33,001 nucleotides of DNA, taken from positions 1-33,001 of the forward strand of contig RAYF01000017.1 of NCBI GenBank assembly GCA_003611745.1, in the 5' to 3' direction. The translations under genes were made by a program, and so were the position numbers. The notes below the pieces were generated by a model. That model made no database searches and was not told where the DNA came from. It was given only the letters and a program-made list of their open reading frames with translations. Source of the DNA: a bacterium D16-36 (GTDB lineage Bacteria > Bacillota > Clostridia > Lachnospirales > Lachnospiraceae). Below are positions 26,186 to 33,001 of the stretch, piece after piece (within the stretch, counting starts at the first letter, position 1; each line of letters starts with the position of its first letter).

Positions 26186-26947
26186 TTATTCCAAAAAGTT
26201 TTTAATAAACGTCATCCTATGGACCGGACACGCCCCATGCTCCCTGATCGCCTCAATGTGGGCAGCAGAACCATACCCCTTGTTCTGCCCGAAACCATAC
26301 TCCGGATAAAGCGAATCCATCTCCATCATAATCCGGTCCCTTGTCACCTTTGCAAGAATGCTTGCCGCCGCAATCGATACACTCTTTGCATCACCCTTGA
26401 CAATCCCGACCTGCTTCATTGGAACCTTTGGAATCGTCACGGCATCCACCAGCAGAAGATCCGGCTTGACAGAAAGGTTCGCAACCGCCTGCTGCATGGC
26501 CTCATATGTTGCCTGCAGAATATTTATTTCATCTATCCGCCCATGCGGTACAATCCCAACCCCATAGGCAGACGCCTTCTCACAAATCTCATCATATAAG
26601 AGGCTGCGTTTTTTTGCACTGAGCTTTTTCGAGTCATTTAAATACAAAATCTCTGCGTCAGGCGGCAGGATACATGCGCCGGCCACTACCGGACCTGCAA
26701 GCGGCCCCCTGCCTGCCTCGTCCACACCACAGATTGCACAATAGGAGGATGCATATCTTTTCTCAAATACCTTCATCCCCTCCAGACGGGACAATTCCTC
26801 CTCAAGCGCCTGCGCTCTCTTCCTATACTTTAAAATCAGGTTCTGCACTCCCTTGCGTCCATCACCCTCATATTCCGCCAGCAAAGCCTGCCTCTTACCG
26901 TCCGAACTTTGCTCCAGTTCCTCTTTTATCACAGATATCGCTTTCAT
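26186..26947 (-). CDS. rnhB: Ribonuclease HII
   Basis: Removes ribonucleotides from DNA and RNA from RNA-DNA hybrids. The 253-residue protein has the N-terminal helical extension seen in Bacillus RnhB (IKEELEQ, YEGDGRKGVQNLILKYRKR), then the catalytic core with GVDEAGRGPLAGPVVAG and LLVDAVTIP, and KGDAKSVSIAAASILAKV. The start at 26947 is supported by that conserved N-terminus and a GGGG site, although a stronger AGGAGG sits further upstream in front of a different short frame. Confidence 0.95.
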   Translation of the reverse strand: MKAISVIKEELEQSSDGKRQALLAEYEGDGRKGVQNLILKYRKRAQALEEELSRLEGMKVFEKRYASSYCAICGVDEAGRGPLAGPVVAGACILPPDAEILYLNDSKKLSAKKRSLLYDEICEKASAYGVGIVPHGRIDEINILQATYEAMQQAVANLSVKPDLLLVDAVTIPKVPMKQVGIVKGDAKSVSIAAASILAKVTRDRIMMEMDSLYPEYGFGQNKGYGSAAHIEAIREHGACPVHRMTFIKNFLE

Positions 26948-26990
26948 CAGTAATCCCCATTCCTAATACAAAATCCATGCAGCGCTGCAT
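26895..26990 (-). CDS. 31-residue ORF overlapping the rnhB start (candidate leader)
   Basis: AGGAGG (26997-27002 on the minus strand) lies 6 bases before an ATG at 26990. The frame runs 31 codons (MQRCMDFVLGMG...) and stops inside rnhB in another frame. Its first codons are made by the perfect palindrome at 26971-26996. It may couple ribosome loading to rnhB or be a chance frame. Confidence 0.3.
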   Translation of the reverse strand: MQRCMDFVLGMGITDESDICDKRGTGAKFGR

Positions 26991-26996
26991 GGATTT
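26971..26996. repeat. Perfect 26-bp palindrome between lepB and rnhB
   Basis: The half-site AAATCCATGCAGC is followed immediately by its exact inverse. As RNA it gives an 11-bp stem with a GCGC loop; on the minus strand TTTTGTATT follows, so it could be a partial terminator or a processing site within the operon. Confidence 0.7.
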
Positions 26997-27030
26997 CCTC
27001 CTAACAGCAGACACAGAAACCAAGGGCTGC

Positions 27031-27774
27031 TCACCCCGGAATCAATCCCCAATGGGAAAACGGCCATATTCTCATAAAAACCTCCCCCACTATATCTTTC
27101 CTGTGGACAAGGCCAACATAGTCGCTTCGGCTATCTGTACTCATATTCCGGTTATCCCCCAGCACAAAATATTCATCCTCACCAAGCGTAACCGGCTGCG
27201 CCGCATTGCCGCTATCTAATATTTTGGACAGGCAGTATTTGTCGCCCTTTAATTCTTCGCCGTTAATCATTACCTTGCCGTCTGCAATCTGCACCGTCTC
27301 CCCCGGCAGGGCAATGACACGCTTTACATAATATGCATTTACATTATTTCCGTTCTGGTCTGTCTCTGTAACAGGAAAGACGACCACATCATAACGCTCA
27401 GGATTCCTAAAATAATAACTGAGTTTTTGTATAATAATTGAGTCCCCATCCGACAGGGTCGGCTCCATGGAATCCCCCTCCACCATTGTCTGGTGCGCTA
27501 CATAATGCGTTACGGCCGAAGCAATCACATAGGCAAGCAGTACGCAGATAAGCAGCACAAACAGGTTATTGATTGTCCGAAGCCCCGTACTTTCTGATGT
27601 TGGGCGTCTCCAGCCCTTCTCTTTATGCGGCCTTGATAATTCAGCGTCAAGCAGGGCACTGTTAGATTTCCGCCTCCTATGTAAATCTTCCTTTTCATCA
27701 AAAAAAGGACCATAATATTCTTTCGCAGTTCGGCAGAACTCTAGGCTGTCCTCTATCTCATCTTTATTATACAT
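27031..27774 (-). CDS. lepB: Signal peptidase I (active type)
   Basis: A 247-residue membrane protease that cleaves signal peptides outside the membrane. One membrane helix (about 70-92) is followed by the catalytic Ser in EGDSMEPTL and the general-base Lys in YYVKRVIALPGE, with GDNRNMSTDSRS near the end. The first 70 residues form an unusually long cytoplasmic head (DLHRRRKSNSALL). I took the ATG at 27774 because GGAGG is 7 bases upstream. It is one of two paralogues; the other (28689-29315) lacks the catalytic residues. Confidence 0.92.
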   Translation of the reverse strand: MYNKDEIEDSLEFCRTAKEYYGPFFDEKEDLHRRRKSNSALLDAELSRPHKEKGWRRPTSESTGLRTINNLFVLLICVLLAYVIASAVTHYVAHQTMVEGDSMEPTLSDGDSIIIQKLSYYFRNPERYDVVVFPVTETDQNGNNVNAYYVKRVIALPGETVQIADGKVMINGEELKGDKYCLSKILDSGNAAQPVTLGEDEYFVLGDNRNMSTDSRSDYVGLVHRKDIVGEVFMRIWPFSHWGLIPG

Positions 27775-27817
27775 TCCAAACCTCCACAAAGAAAGCCGGG
27801 CAGCAGGCCCGCACCCG

Positions 27818-28657
27818 TTATGGAGTTTCCAGGCTTACTGTCCCCAGCTTACCCGCACGAAAATCATCTACAAGGCATTTTGCCGCCTTATCCATATCAT
27901 AGGCGCCCCCTGCCTTCATACACCCCCTTCTGGCTGCAATCAGCTCCAGCTGGCAGACGCTATCCTGCGCCTCCTCAATCTGATAATAAGATGGCACTGC
28001 TTCCGGGTAATTTTCACGCAGATAATCTAATAATAAAATGCTTAATTCATATATATTAAACAGTTCATCCTTAATAGAACCAATATATGCCAGACGGAGC
28101 CCCACTGACTGGTCTTCAAATTTTGGCCATAAAATTCCCGGCGTATCCAGAAGCTCGACATTTTTATTCAGGCGAATCCACTGCTTCCCCTTAGTAACAC
28201 CCGGTTTATTCCCCGTTTTTGTACATGCCTTCTTTGCAAAACTATTGATGAATGTAGATTTACCGACATTTGGAATCCCCACAATCATCGCACGGATTGG
28301 ACGGTTTAAAATGCCGCGTTTTCTGTCCCGCTCAATCTTTTCCTTACATGCCTTCTGGATAATATCCTGAACCGCCCTAACGCCAGTCCCTTTCTTCGAA
28401 TTGACCTTTGTGACAAAATACCCCTTTTGCCTGTAATAATCCATCCACTGGTTTGTTCTGGCATCATCCGCAAGGTCATATTTATTCATCAGGATAATCC
28501 TTGATTTTCCATTCGCCATCTGATCAATATCCGGATTTTTGCTGCTCAGAGGAACTCTGGCATCTACCAGCTCAATAATCACATCAATTAATTTTAAATC
28601 CTCCTGCATGGCGCGCTTCGCCTTTGTCATATGTCCCGGATACCATTGAAACTGCAT
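27818..28657 (-). CDS. rbgA: Ribosome biogenesis GTPase A (YlqF)
   Basis: Circularly permuted GTPase needed for late 50S subunit assembly. In the 280-residue product the order of motifs is G4 NKYD (58-61), G5 NSKKG (86-90), G1 GIPNVGKST (127-135), G2 T155 and G3 DTPG (171-174). The N-terminus MQFQWYPGHMTKAKR is diagnostic, which fixes the start at 28657 with GGGGG just upstream, not the longer frame to 28747. It lies between the two signal peptidase genes, an order also seen in other clostridia. Confidence 0.96.
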   Translation of the reverse strand: MQFQWYPGHMTKAKRAMQEDLKLIDVIIELVDARVPLSSKNPDIDQMANGKSRIILMNKYDLADDARTNQWMDYYRQKGYFVTKVNSKKGTGVRAVQDIIQKACKEKIERDRKRGILNRPIRAMIVGIPNVGKSTFINSFAKKACTKTGNKPGVTKGKQWIRLNKNVELLDTPGILWPKFEDQSVGLRLAYIGSIKDELFNIYELSILLLDYLRENYPEAVPSYYQIEEAQDSVCQLELIAARRGCMKAGGAYDMDKAAKCLVDDFRAGKLGTVSLETP

Positions 28658-28688
28658 AACTGTCCCCCGTCTTTCACAACTCTGCATA

Positions 28689-29315
28689 CTATCCCTGAGA
28701 AGAAGATGCCTCCTGTTTTTTCTGTTCCTTTTGTTCCTCAAAACCATCCAGATGGCTGATAAACTGAAGGGTATTCATCCGTATCCACGCCTTGCCGACA
28801 ATATTTTCTTTTAAAATATTGCCTACTGTGGCATTGCGGCTGTCCTCCCCGTTATTCCTGTTATCACACAGGACAAAATACTCGTCCTCGTCCAAGACAA
28901 CATCTTCAATAGCAAGGCCGCCGTTTTCCATCACCGGAAAATCATATTTTTCCTCAAGCTCCTTGCCATTAATGTACACCTTCCCAGATTTAATCTGTAT
29001 TTTTTCCCCGGGCAGCGCAATCACACGCTCCACGGAATAATAATTATGTTCCGAACCGCTCTGCTTTACCACAACCACATCATTCCTTTTAATAGAATGA
29101 ATGCGGTAAGACATTTTATTTACTAAAATCTTATCACCGTCATTTAAAGTCGGACTCATATACTGCCCTGCAACCGTAAATGTCTCCATCCCATAATGTG
29201 TAATAGCAAATGCCAGAAAGACTACCGCGGCGATTTCCAGCACCGCAATGAGGCACTGCTTGAAAATTCGTTTCCCCGAATCCCTGCGGTTTTCTATATT
29301 AAAATCATATTTCAT
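28689..29315 (-). CDS. Signal peptidase I paralogue lacking the catalytic Ser and Lys
   Basis: A 208-residue protein with the S26 signal peptidase fold: membrane helix about 20-40, VAGQYMSPTLNDGD (48-61), RVIALPGEK and CDNRNNGEDSR (150-160). Compared with the consensus GDSMEPT, the nucleophile Ser is Tyr (Y52, codon TAT); compared with YVKRVIALPGE, the general-base Lys is Glu (E96, codon GAG). S54 is at the position normally held by a variable residue. It is therefore probably proteolytically dead, as is known for S. aureus SpsA next to active SpsB. The Gln/Lys/Glu-rich tail is unusual. The intact frame suggests a retained non-catalytic role. Confidence 0.9.
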   Translation of the reverse strand: MKYDFNIENRRDSGKRIFKQCLIAVLEIAAVVFLAFAITHYGMETFTVAGQYMSPTLNDGDKILVNKMSYRIHSIKRNDVVVVKQSGSEHNYYSVERVIALPGEKIQIKSGKVYINGKELEEKYDFPVMENGGLAIEDVVLDEDEYFVLCDNRNNGEDSRNATVGNILKENIVGKAWIRMNTLQFISHLDGFEEQKEQKKQEASSSQG

Positions 29316-29326
29316 CCAGAATACCC

Positions 29327-30115
29327 CTAACTAACATACTCCTGAATGGTCTGTACGGCACGTTTCGCAATAATGCAGTCGAAGTGCTCTTTACAGTACT
29401 GTTCCATAAACGGCTGGCTGGCTTCCAGCTCACCATACTCCATCAGCCTGGTGCACACTGCCTGATACTCCTCCAGCTTAAGCTTGCCTTTTTTAATCAG
29501 AAGATACCATTCACCGGCCCTCCTGTCTTTATACAATTTACTCGGAAACATTTTCTGCATCTCCAGATTCTGTGCAAAATCCTCAAGAGGAGTGATGCTC
29601 CCAAAACGGTATACTCTGGAAGCGCTCTGTATTTTCCTGAGCTTTTCCTGCCTTCTCTTTTCCGCTTCTTTTTGGTGCTGGCGGTAGGAACCCTTGCTTT
29701 TCCTGCCCGGATTCTCCTCAAAGTCCAGCATATTCTCTTCCTGATGCAGCTCATCCTCCGAGGTGGCACCCGTCTCCCGTGCCATCGCTTCCATCAGGGA
29801 TTCCGCCGTCTCCTCGTCAATCATCCCAGCCAGGTTCTGAATCTGGTTCAGCATATTCTGAAGCCCTTCCTCTCCTCTGTCCGAAAATGTAATCACAAGG
29901 GAATCATCCGGCATCCGCATTAGCTGCATGGAAATCATGCCGCTCTCTACCTCATAACCAATCTCTTCTTCTGCGCGCTCAACTAACTGCTCTAAGAAAT
30001 CACGGGATTTTTCCTGATTGGTAAAAAAATCCTCAATTCGCAGACCATATTCATTCATTTCCTCAACCGTCATATGGCACTTCACGGTGTTTTTCCCGAT
30101 TCTCTCAAATTCCAT
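29327..30115 (-). CDS. mecA: MecA-family ClpC adaptor protein
   Basis: A 262-residue adaptor that delivers substrates to the ClpCP protease. The N-terminal substrate-binding domain (MEFERIGKNTVKCHMTVEEM, with RIEDFF) and the C-terminal ClpC-binding domain (about 170-262, VYRFGSITPLEDFAQNL) flank an acidic/basic linker. The start at 30115 has AAAGGAGG 8 bases upstream; the longer frame to 30175 has no such site. In Bacillus MecA controls competence and other pathways; the substrates here are unknown. The gene sits 11 bases before the inactive signal peptidase paralogue. Confidence 0.88.
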   Translation of the reverse strand: MEFERIGKNTVKCHMTVEEMNEYGLRIEDFFTNQEKSRDFLEQLVERAEEEIGYEVESGMISMQLMRMPDDSLVITFSDRGEEGLQNMLNQIQNLAGMIDEETAESLMEAMARETGATSEDELHQEENMLDFEENPGRKSKGSYRQHQKEAEKRRQEKLRKIQSASRVYRFGSITPLEDFAQNLEMQKMFPSKLYKDRRAGEWYLLIKKGKLKLEEYQAVCTRLMEYGELEASQPFMEQYCKEHFDCIIAKRAVQTIQEYVS

Positions 30116-30282
30116 AGGATATCCTCCTTTTCTTACACCTTCTCTTATCTTAAGCCTAATAGCCTGTTCTGTCAATCATTACAATACAACTATTCCTAAA
30201 GCAGTTTTTTCCAGATAAAATATCCCCTGACCGTCTTATCATAATCCAACTTTTTAATACTGTCAATAGTTACATATCTCAG

Positions 30283-30390
30283 TCCGGAAATCAATTTCCA
30301 AGATATATCTGCTGCTCCATATAAATATCACGGGAATCAATTTTCAGTATATATGCATTACTGCCCCCATTAATTTGGTGCCATTTACAG
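30283..30390. mobile_element. Foldback element end fragments (solo termini)
   Basis: 30329-30390 reads CACGGGAATCAATTTTCAGT and on to ...GGTGCCATTTACAG. This matches the inverse of the right end of copy 1 over about 60 bases and then stops abruptly, 8 bases before the uppP stop. A second, more diverged match (CGGAAATCAATTTCCAAGATATAT, 30285-30308; written here only to show the extent, 24 bases with 3 differences) lies just before it. These are remnants left by deletion or nested insertion. Nothing else is recognised in the 283 bases between mecA and uppP. Confidence 0.7.
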
Positions 30391-30398
30391 CAGGTTTC

Positions 30399-31214
30399 CT
30401 ACAAAAAGCTAAAATACAAAATAACAATCCCGCCCAGAACAATCCGGTACCATCCAAAAACCTTAAAATCGTGCTTTTTGATATATCCCATTAAAAAGCG
30501 GATAACAAACACCGATACAGCAAAAGCCGTTAGGAGGCCGGCAGACAAGATCCAGATTTCACTGGCTGAAAATGCCATCCCGAATTTCAGTACCTTAATC
30601 AGGCTGGCCCCAAACATCACCGGGATTGCCAGATAAAATGTAAATTCTGCCGCTGCAGTCCGCGAAAGCCCCAGCACAAGCCCCCCGATAATAGTGGCCC
30701 CGGAGCGGGATGTCCCAGGAAGCATTGCGGCTGCCAGCTGAAAGATTCCGATATATACTGCCATCCTGTAAGTTATACCTGAAATATCCTCCACTTCCGG
30801 CCTCCTGTCCTTATTCCAGTTCTCTATTAGTATAAATAGAACCCCCACTACAATCAGCATAATGGAGACTGTCTGGTAATTATAAAATAATTCCTCCATC
30901 CCCTCGCCAAATACCAGTTCAAGTACCGCAGCAGGAATGCAGGCTGCAAGTATCTTAAACCACATGGAAAATGTATCCTTTTTAACCCAGCCATTTTCCT
31001 TACTGGTAAATGGCCAGATTTCCCGCCAGAACAAAAGTACGACCGCAAGAATTGCCCCCAGTTGGATTACGACAAGGAACATTTCCATAAATTCCTCTGA
31101 GACAGGCAGGCTCACAAACTCATTTAAGAGAATCATATGGCCTGTGCTGCTAATCGGCAGCCATTCTGTTACCCCCTCCACTATGCCAAATAAAACAGCT
31201 ATCAAAATCTCCAT
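30399..31214 (-). CDS. uppP: Undecaprenyl-diphosphatase (BacA/UppP)
   Basis: An integral membrane phosphatase that recycles undecaprenyl pyrophosphate for cell-wall synthesis; high levels give bacitracin resistance. The 271 residues are hydrophobic throughout, with the conserved segments GIVEGVTEWLPISSTGHM (residues 9-26) and PGTSRSGAT (around 167-175), the catalytic region of the family. A GGGGGG ribosome site precedes the ATG. It lies between the hydrogenase gene and the foldback remnant. Confidence 0.96.
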   Translation of the reverse strand: MEILIAVLFGIVEGVTEWLPISSTGHMILLNEFVSLPVSEEFMEMFLVVIQLGAILAVVLLFWREIWPFTSKENGWVKKDTFSMWFKILAACIPAAVLELVFGEGMEELFYNYQTVSIMLIVVGVLFILIENWNKDRRPEVEDISGITYRMAVYIGIFQLAAAMLPGTSRSGATIIGGLVLGLSRTAAAEFTFYLAIPVMFGASLIKVLKFGMAFSASEIWILSAGLLTAFAVSVFVIRFLMGYIKKHDFKVFGWYRIVLGGIVILYFSFL

Positions 31215-31297
31215 AGATATATCCCCCCATTCTGTTCTGCCAGAACATCTCCCTGCACATTCAACCCTTTGTTCAATCTATGCCAAGATACGCACAA

Positions 31298-32800
31298 TTA
31301 GTCTAATTCAATTTCCAATAAATCCCTTGGAGGGATTTTCTCTGTGGATTCATCCACCGATCTGGCAACGGCGGCTTTTGCCTGCTTGATTGGCAGAATC
31401 GTGCCAACTCCGGCAACACACCCGCCCGGACAGCCCATGCCCTCAATCATGCAGCCGTCCTTTTTCCCAGCCTTGGCAAGAAGGAGCATCTTCTTACACT
31501 CTGCCAGCCCTTCCGCATGTTCAATCTTCACTCCAACCCCCGGGTAATATTCATTAATGCACTGCTCAATGGCATGCGCCACGCCCCCGGCAACTGCATA
31601 ACCGCGCCCGGCGCCAGTCGCATCATGGAGAGCGCGTCCCGGCTCATACCGGCCAAAATCAATGTCTTTCGCTTTGAAAATTGCATTCAGCTCCTCAAAA
31701 GTAATTACAAAGTCAACATCACTTCTGACAGTCCTTCTGGATGCCTCCAGCTTCTTCGCTGCACATGGGCCGATAAATACCACTTTCGCGTCCGGATGTT
31801 TTTTCTTAATGCTTCTCGCTGTTGCAACCATCGGCGTCAGTTCCTCCGATATGCTGTCAATCGTTTCCGGAAAATATTTTTTTGCAAGGACAGACCATGC
31901 AGGGCAGCAGGAAGTTAAAAGAAATGGAAGATCCCCGTCTACCACTTCATTAACATACTGGTGCGCTTCGGAAATAGCCCCTATATCCGCCCCCAGAGCC
32001 ACCTCATACACTTCAGAAAAGCCTACATCCAAAAGCGCTGCCTTAATCTGCGCAGGGGTAATCTCTATGCCGAACTGCCCCTCAAAAGCAGGCGCAATTT
32101 CCGCAATCACTTCCCCACCCTGCAAAATTGCCCGGATTAACTGGAAAATCTGTGATTTATCGGCAATCGCGCCAAAAGGGCAGCTTGCCATGCACTGGCC
32201 GCAGGAAACACATTTATCATTGTCAATCATTGCCCGCCCATATTCATCACTTCCGATGGCGCCAATCCCGCACGCCTCCCTGCAGGGACGGACCCTCTTT
32301 GCAATCGCATGGTATGGGCAGACAGCAATGCACTTCCCACATTTGATACATTTGTCCTGATCCACAAAAGCCTTTCCATCCACCCTTGAGATGGCATCTT
32401 TCGGGCAGACCTCCATACAGGGGCGTGCCACGCATCCATGGCACAAATTCGTTACTTCTATTTTATTGTCCTCACACTTATCGCACGCAGAAGGGATTAC
32501 CTGCATCAGCGGCGGCTCATAATACTTTTCTGTAATATTGCTCTCCTCATACCCCTCTGTCAAATGCACCGGCCTGTCTAGCGGACGCAGGGACAGGCCC
32601 ATGGCAAGGCGCACCCGCTCCGACGCAATTGCCCTCTCCCTCCAGATGCTTTCGCAATACAGCGGAACATCCGGCTGCGTCACCCGGAAAGGAATTTCTT
32701 CCAGCTCATGGCTCGCATCCCCCATGTGAAACGCCGCCCTGGCCACCTCCTCAAAAACCCTTTCCCTGATTTTCCTTGTCTGTGTATTAATTCCGCGCAT
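31298..32800 (-). CDS. [FeFe] hydrogenase with multiple [4Fe-4S] clusters
   Basis: A 500-residue monomeric hydrogenase. Residues 106-215 hold ferredoxin-type cysteine sets (C106-x2-C109, C151-x2-C154-x2-C157-x3-C161, C197-x2-C200-x2-C203-x3-C207). The H-cluster domain has L1 TSCCPAW (proton-transfer C298, ligand C299), L2 GPCAAKK (C346) and L3 EGMGCPGGC (C457, C461). All ligands are present, so it is probably active. The motifs with PAW and GPCAAKK differ from the classic TSCCPGW/MPCTAKK and point to a group B-type enzyme. Role: ferredoxin-linked H2 evolution or uptake in fermentation. The start at 32800 has GGAGGGGG upstream; no maturases are encoded in the window. Confidence 0.92.
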   Translation of the reverse strand: MRGINTQTRKIRERVFEEVARAAFHMGDASHELEEIPFRVTQPDVPLYCESIWRERAIASERVRLAMGLSLRPLDRPVHLTEGYEESNITEKYYEPPLMQVIPSACDKCEDNKIEVTNLCHGCVARPCMEVCPKDAISRVDGKAFVDQDKCIKCGKCIAVCPYHAIAKRVRPCREACGIGAIGSDEYGRAMIDNDKCVSCGQCMASCPFGAIADKSQIFQLIRAILQGGEVIAEIAPAFEGQFGIEITPAQIKAALLDVGFSEVYEVALGADIGAISEAHQYVNEVVDGDLPFLLTSCCPAWSVLAKKYFPETIDSISEELTPMVATARSIKKKHPDAKVVFIGPCAAKKLEASRRTVRSDVDFVITFEELNAIFKAKDIDFGRYEPGRALHDATGAGRGYAVAGGVAHAIEQCINEYYPGVGVKIEHAEGLAECKKMLLLAKAGKKDGCMIEGMGCPGGCVAGVGTILPIKQAKAAVARSVDESTEKIPPRDLLEIELD

Positions 32801-32817
32801 ATATCTCCCCCTCCATT

Positions 32818-33000
32818 TCAGAAATTTTTCACGATAATAAAGTATATCTGAAAAAGCAAAAAAACACAAATATTTTCTATTTCCATTCCAGCTATTAACA
32901 TCACATTTCCACCACTAAATACACATCCCAGATACTTAATTCCTTTGGGCTTATCCACCCTGCTTTTCTCCGCATTTACTTTCAATCCGAGCCTTTCTTC
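32818..33000 (-). pseudogene. Tail of a group II intron-type reverse transcriptase, truncated
   Basis: The minus strand, read from the right edge, is open from 33000 to a stop at 32818-32820. It encodes ERLGLKVNAEKSRVDKPKGI then KYLGCVFSGG. This matches the end of the reverse transcriptase domain of group II intron proteins (GLxxNxxKS...FLGF). After about 28 residues the resemblance stops and the frame continues into hydrophobic, AT-rich sequence, so the maturase part is missing. The gene continues outside the window. Confidence 0.55.
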
Positions 33001-33001
33001 A

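Overview
The window looks like a chromosomal segment of a spore-forming anaerobic Firmicute, most likely a gut Lachnospiraceae (Clostridium cluster XIVa). The reasons are the sporulation genes gpr and spoIIP, strong AGGAGG-type ribosome binding sites, an [FeFe] hydrogenase, a rubrerythrin/rubredoxin oxidative-stress protein, a BspA-like secreted protein, and the lepB-rbgA-rnhB-ylqH-yraN cluster. The assignment rests on gene content and protein resemblance only.

Layout. 1-422: right part of a long foldback repeat. 440-2236: prfC with its own promoter and terminator. 2262-4393: a rubredoxin / glutamate-synthase-like / rubrerythrin fusion on the minus strand. About 4400-9040: a visibly more AT-rich accessory stretch holding a highly structured non-coding block, an AbrB-PIN toxin-antitoxin pair, a small membrane-anchored protein, an AgrA/AgrC-like two-component system and, divergent from it, two tiny overlapping ORFs. 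9074-15678: purE, then hemW, lepA, spoIIP and gpr (minus strand), divergent from rpsT. 15755-16237: a deoxycytidylate deaminase. 16310-20527: a 1405-residue secreted repeat protein. 20731-22897: a membrane-anchored amidase and guaB, with a structured guaB leader. 23141-25474: pgeF (yfiH) sandwiched between two further foldback copies. 25496-31214: minus-strand housekeeping cluster yraN, ylqH-like, rnhB, lepB, rbgA, a second lepB paralogue, mecA, uppP. 31298-32800: [FeFe] hydrogenase. 32818-33000: tail of a group II intron-type reverse transcriptase running off the edge.

The most striking element is a roughly 677-bp repeat present as two complete copies (23141-23816, 24796-25474), one copy cut by the window start (1-422) and end fragments near 30283-30390. 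Each complete copy is an imperfect palindrome over its whole length. Each is flanked by a perfect 9-bp direct repeat (TTTTTGGCA; AGGTAAACC), which is the signature of transposition. It encodes no convincing protein, so it behaves like a large foldback MITE. One copy landed in the last codons of pgeF and now supplies its stop codon.

Other points of note: a signal peptidase paralogue that has lost both the catalytic Ser and Lys while an active paralogue sits two genes away; a strong internal Shine-Dalgarno and ATG at the exact junction of the rubrerythrin fusion; mutually exclusive hairpins in the guaB leader; and tiny ORFs with a good ribosome binding site and a terminator beside the Agr-like sensor kinase.
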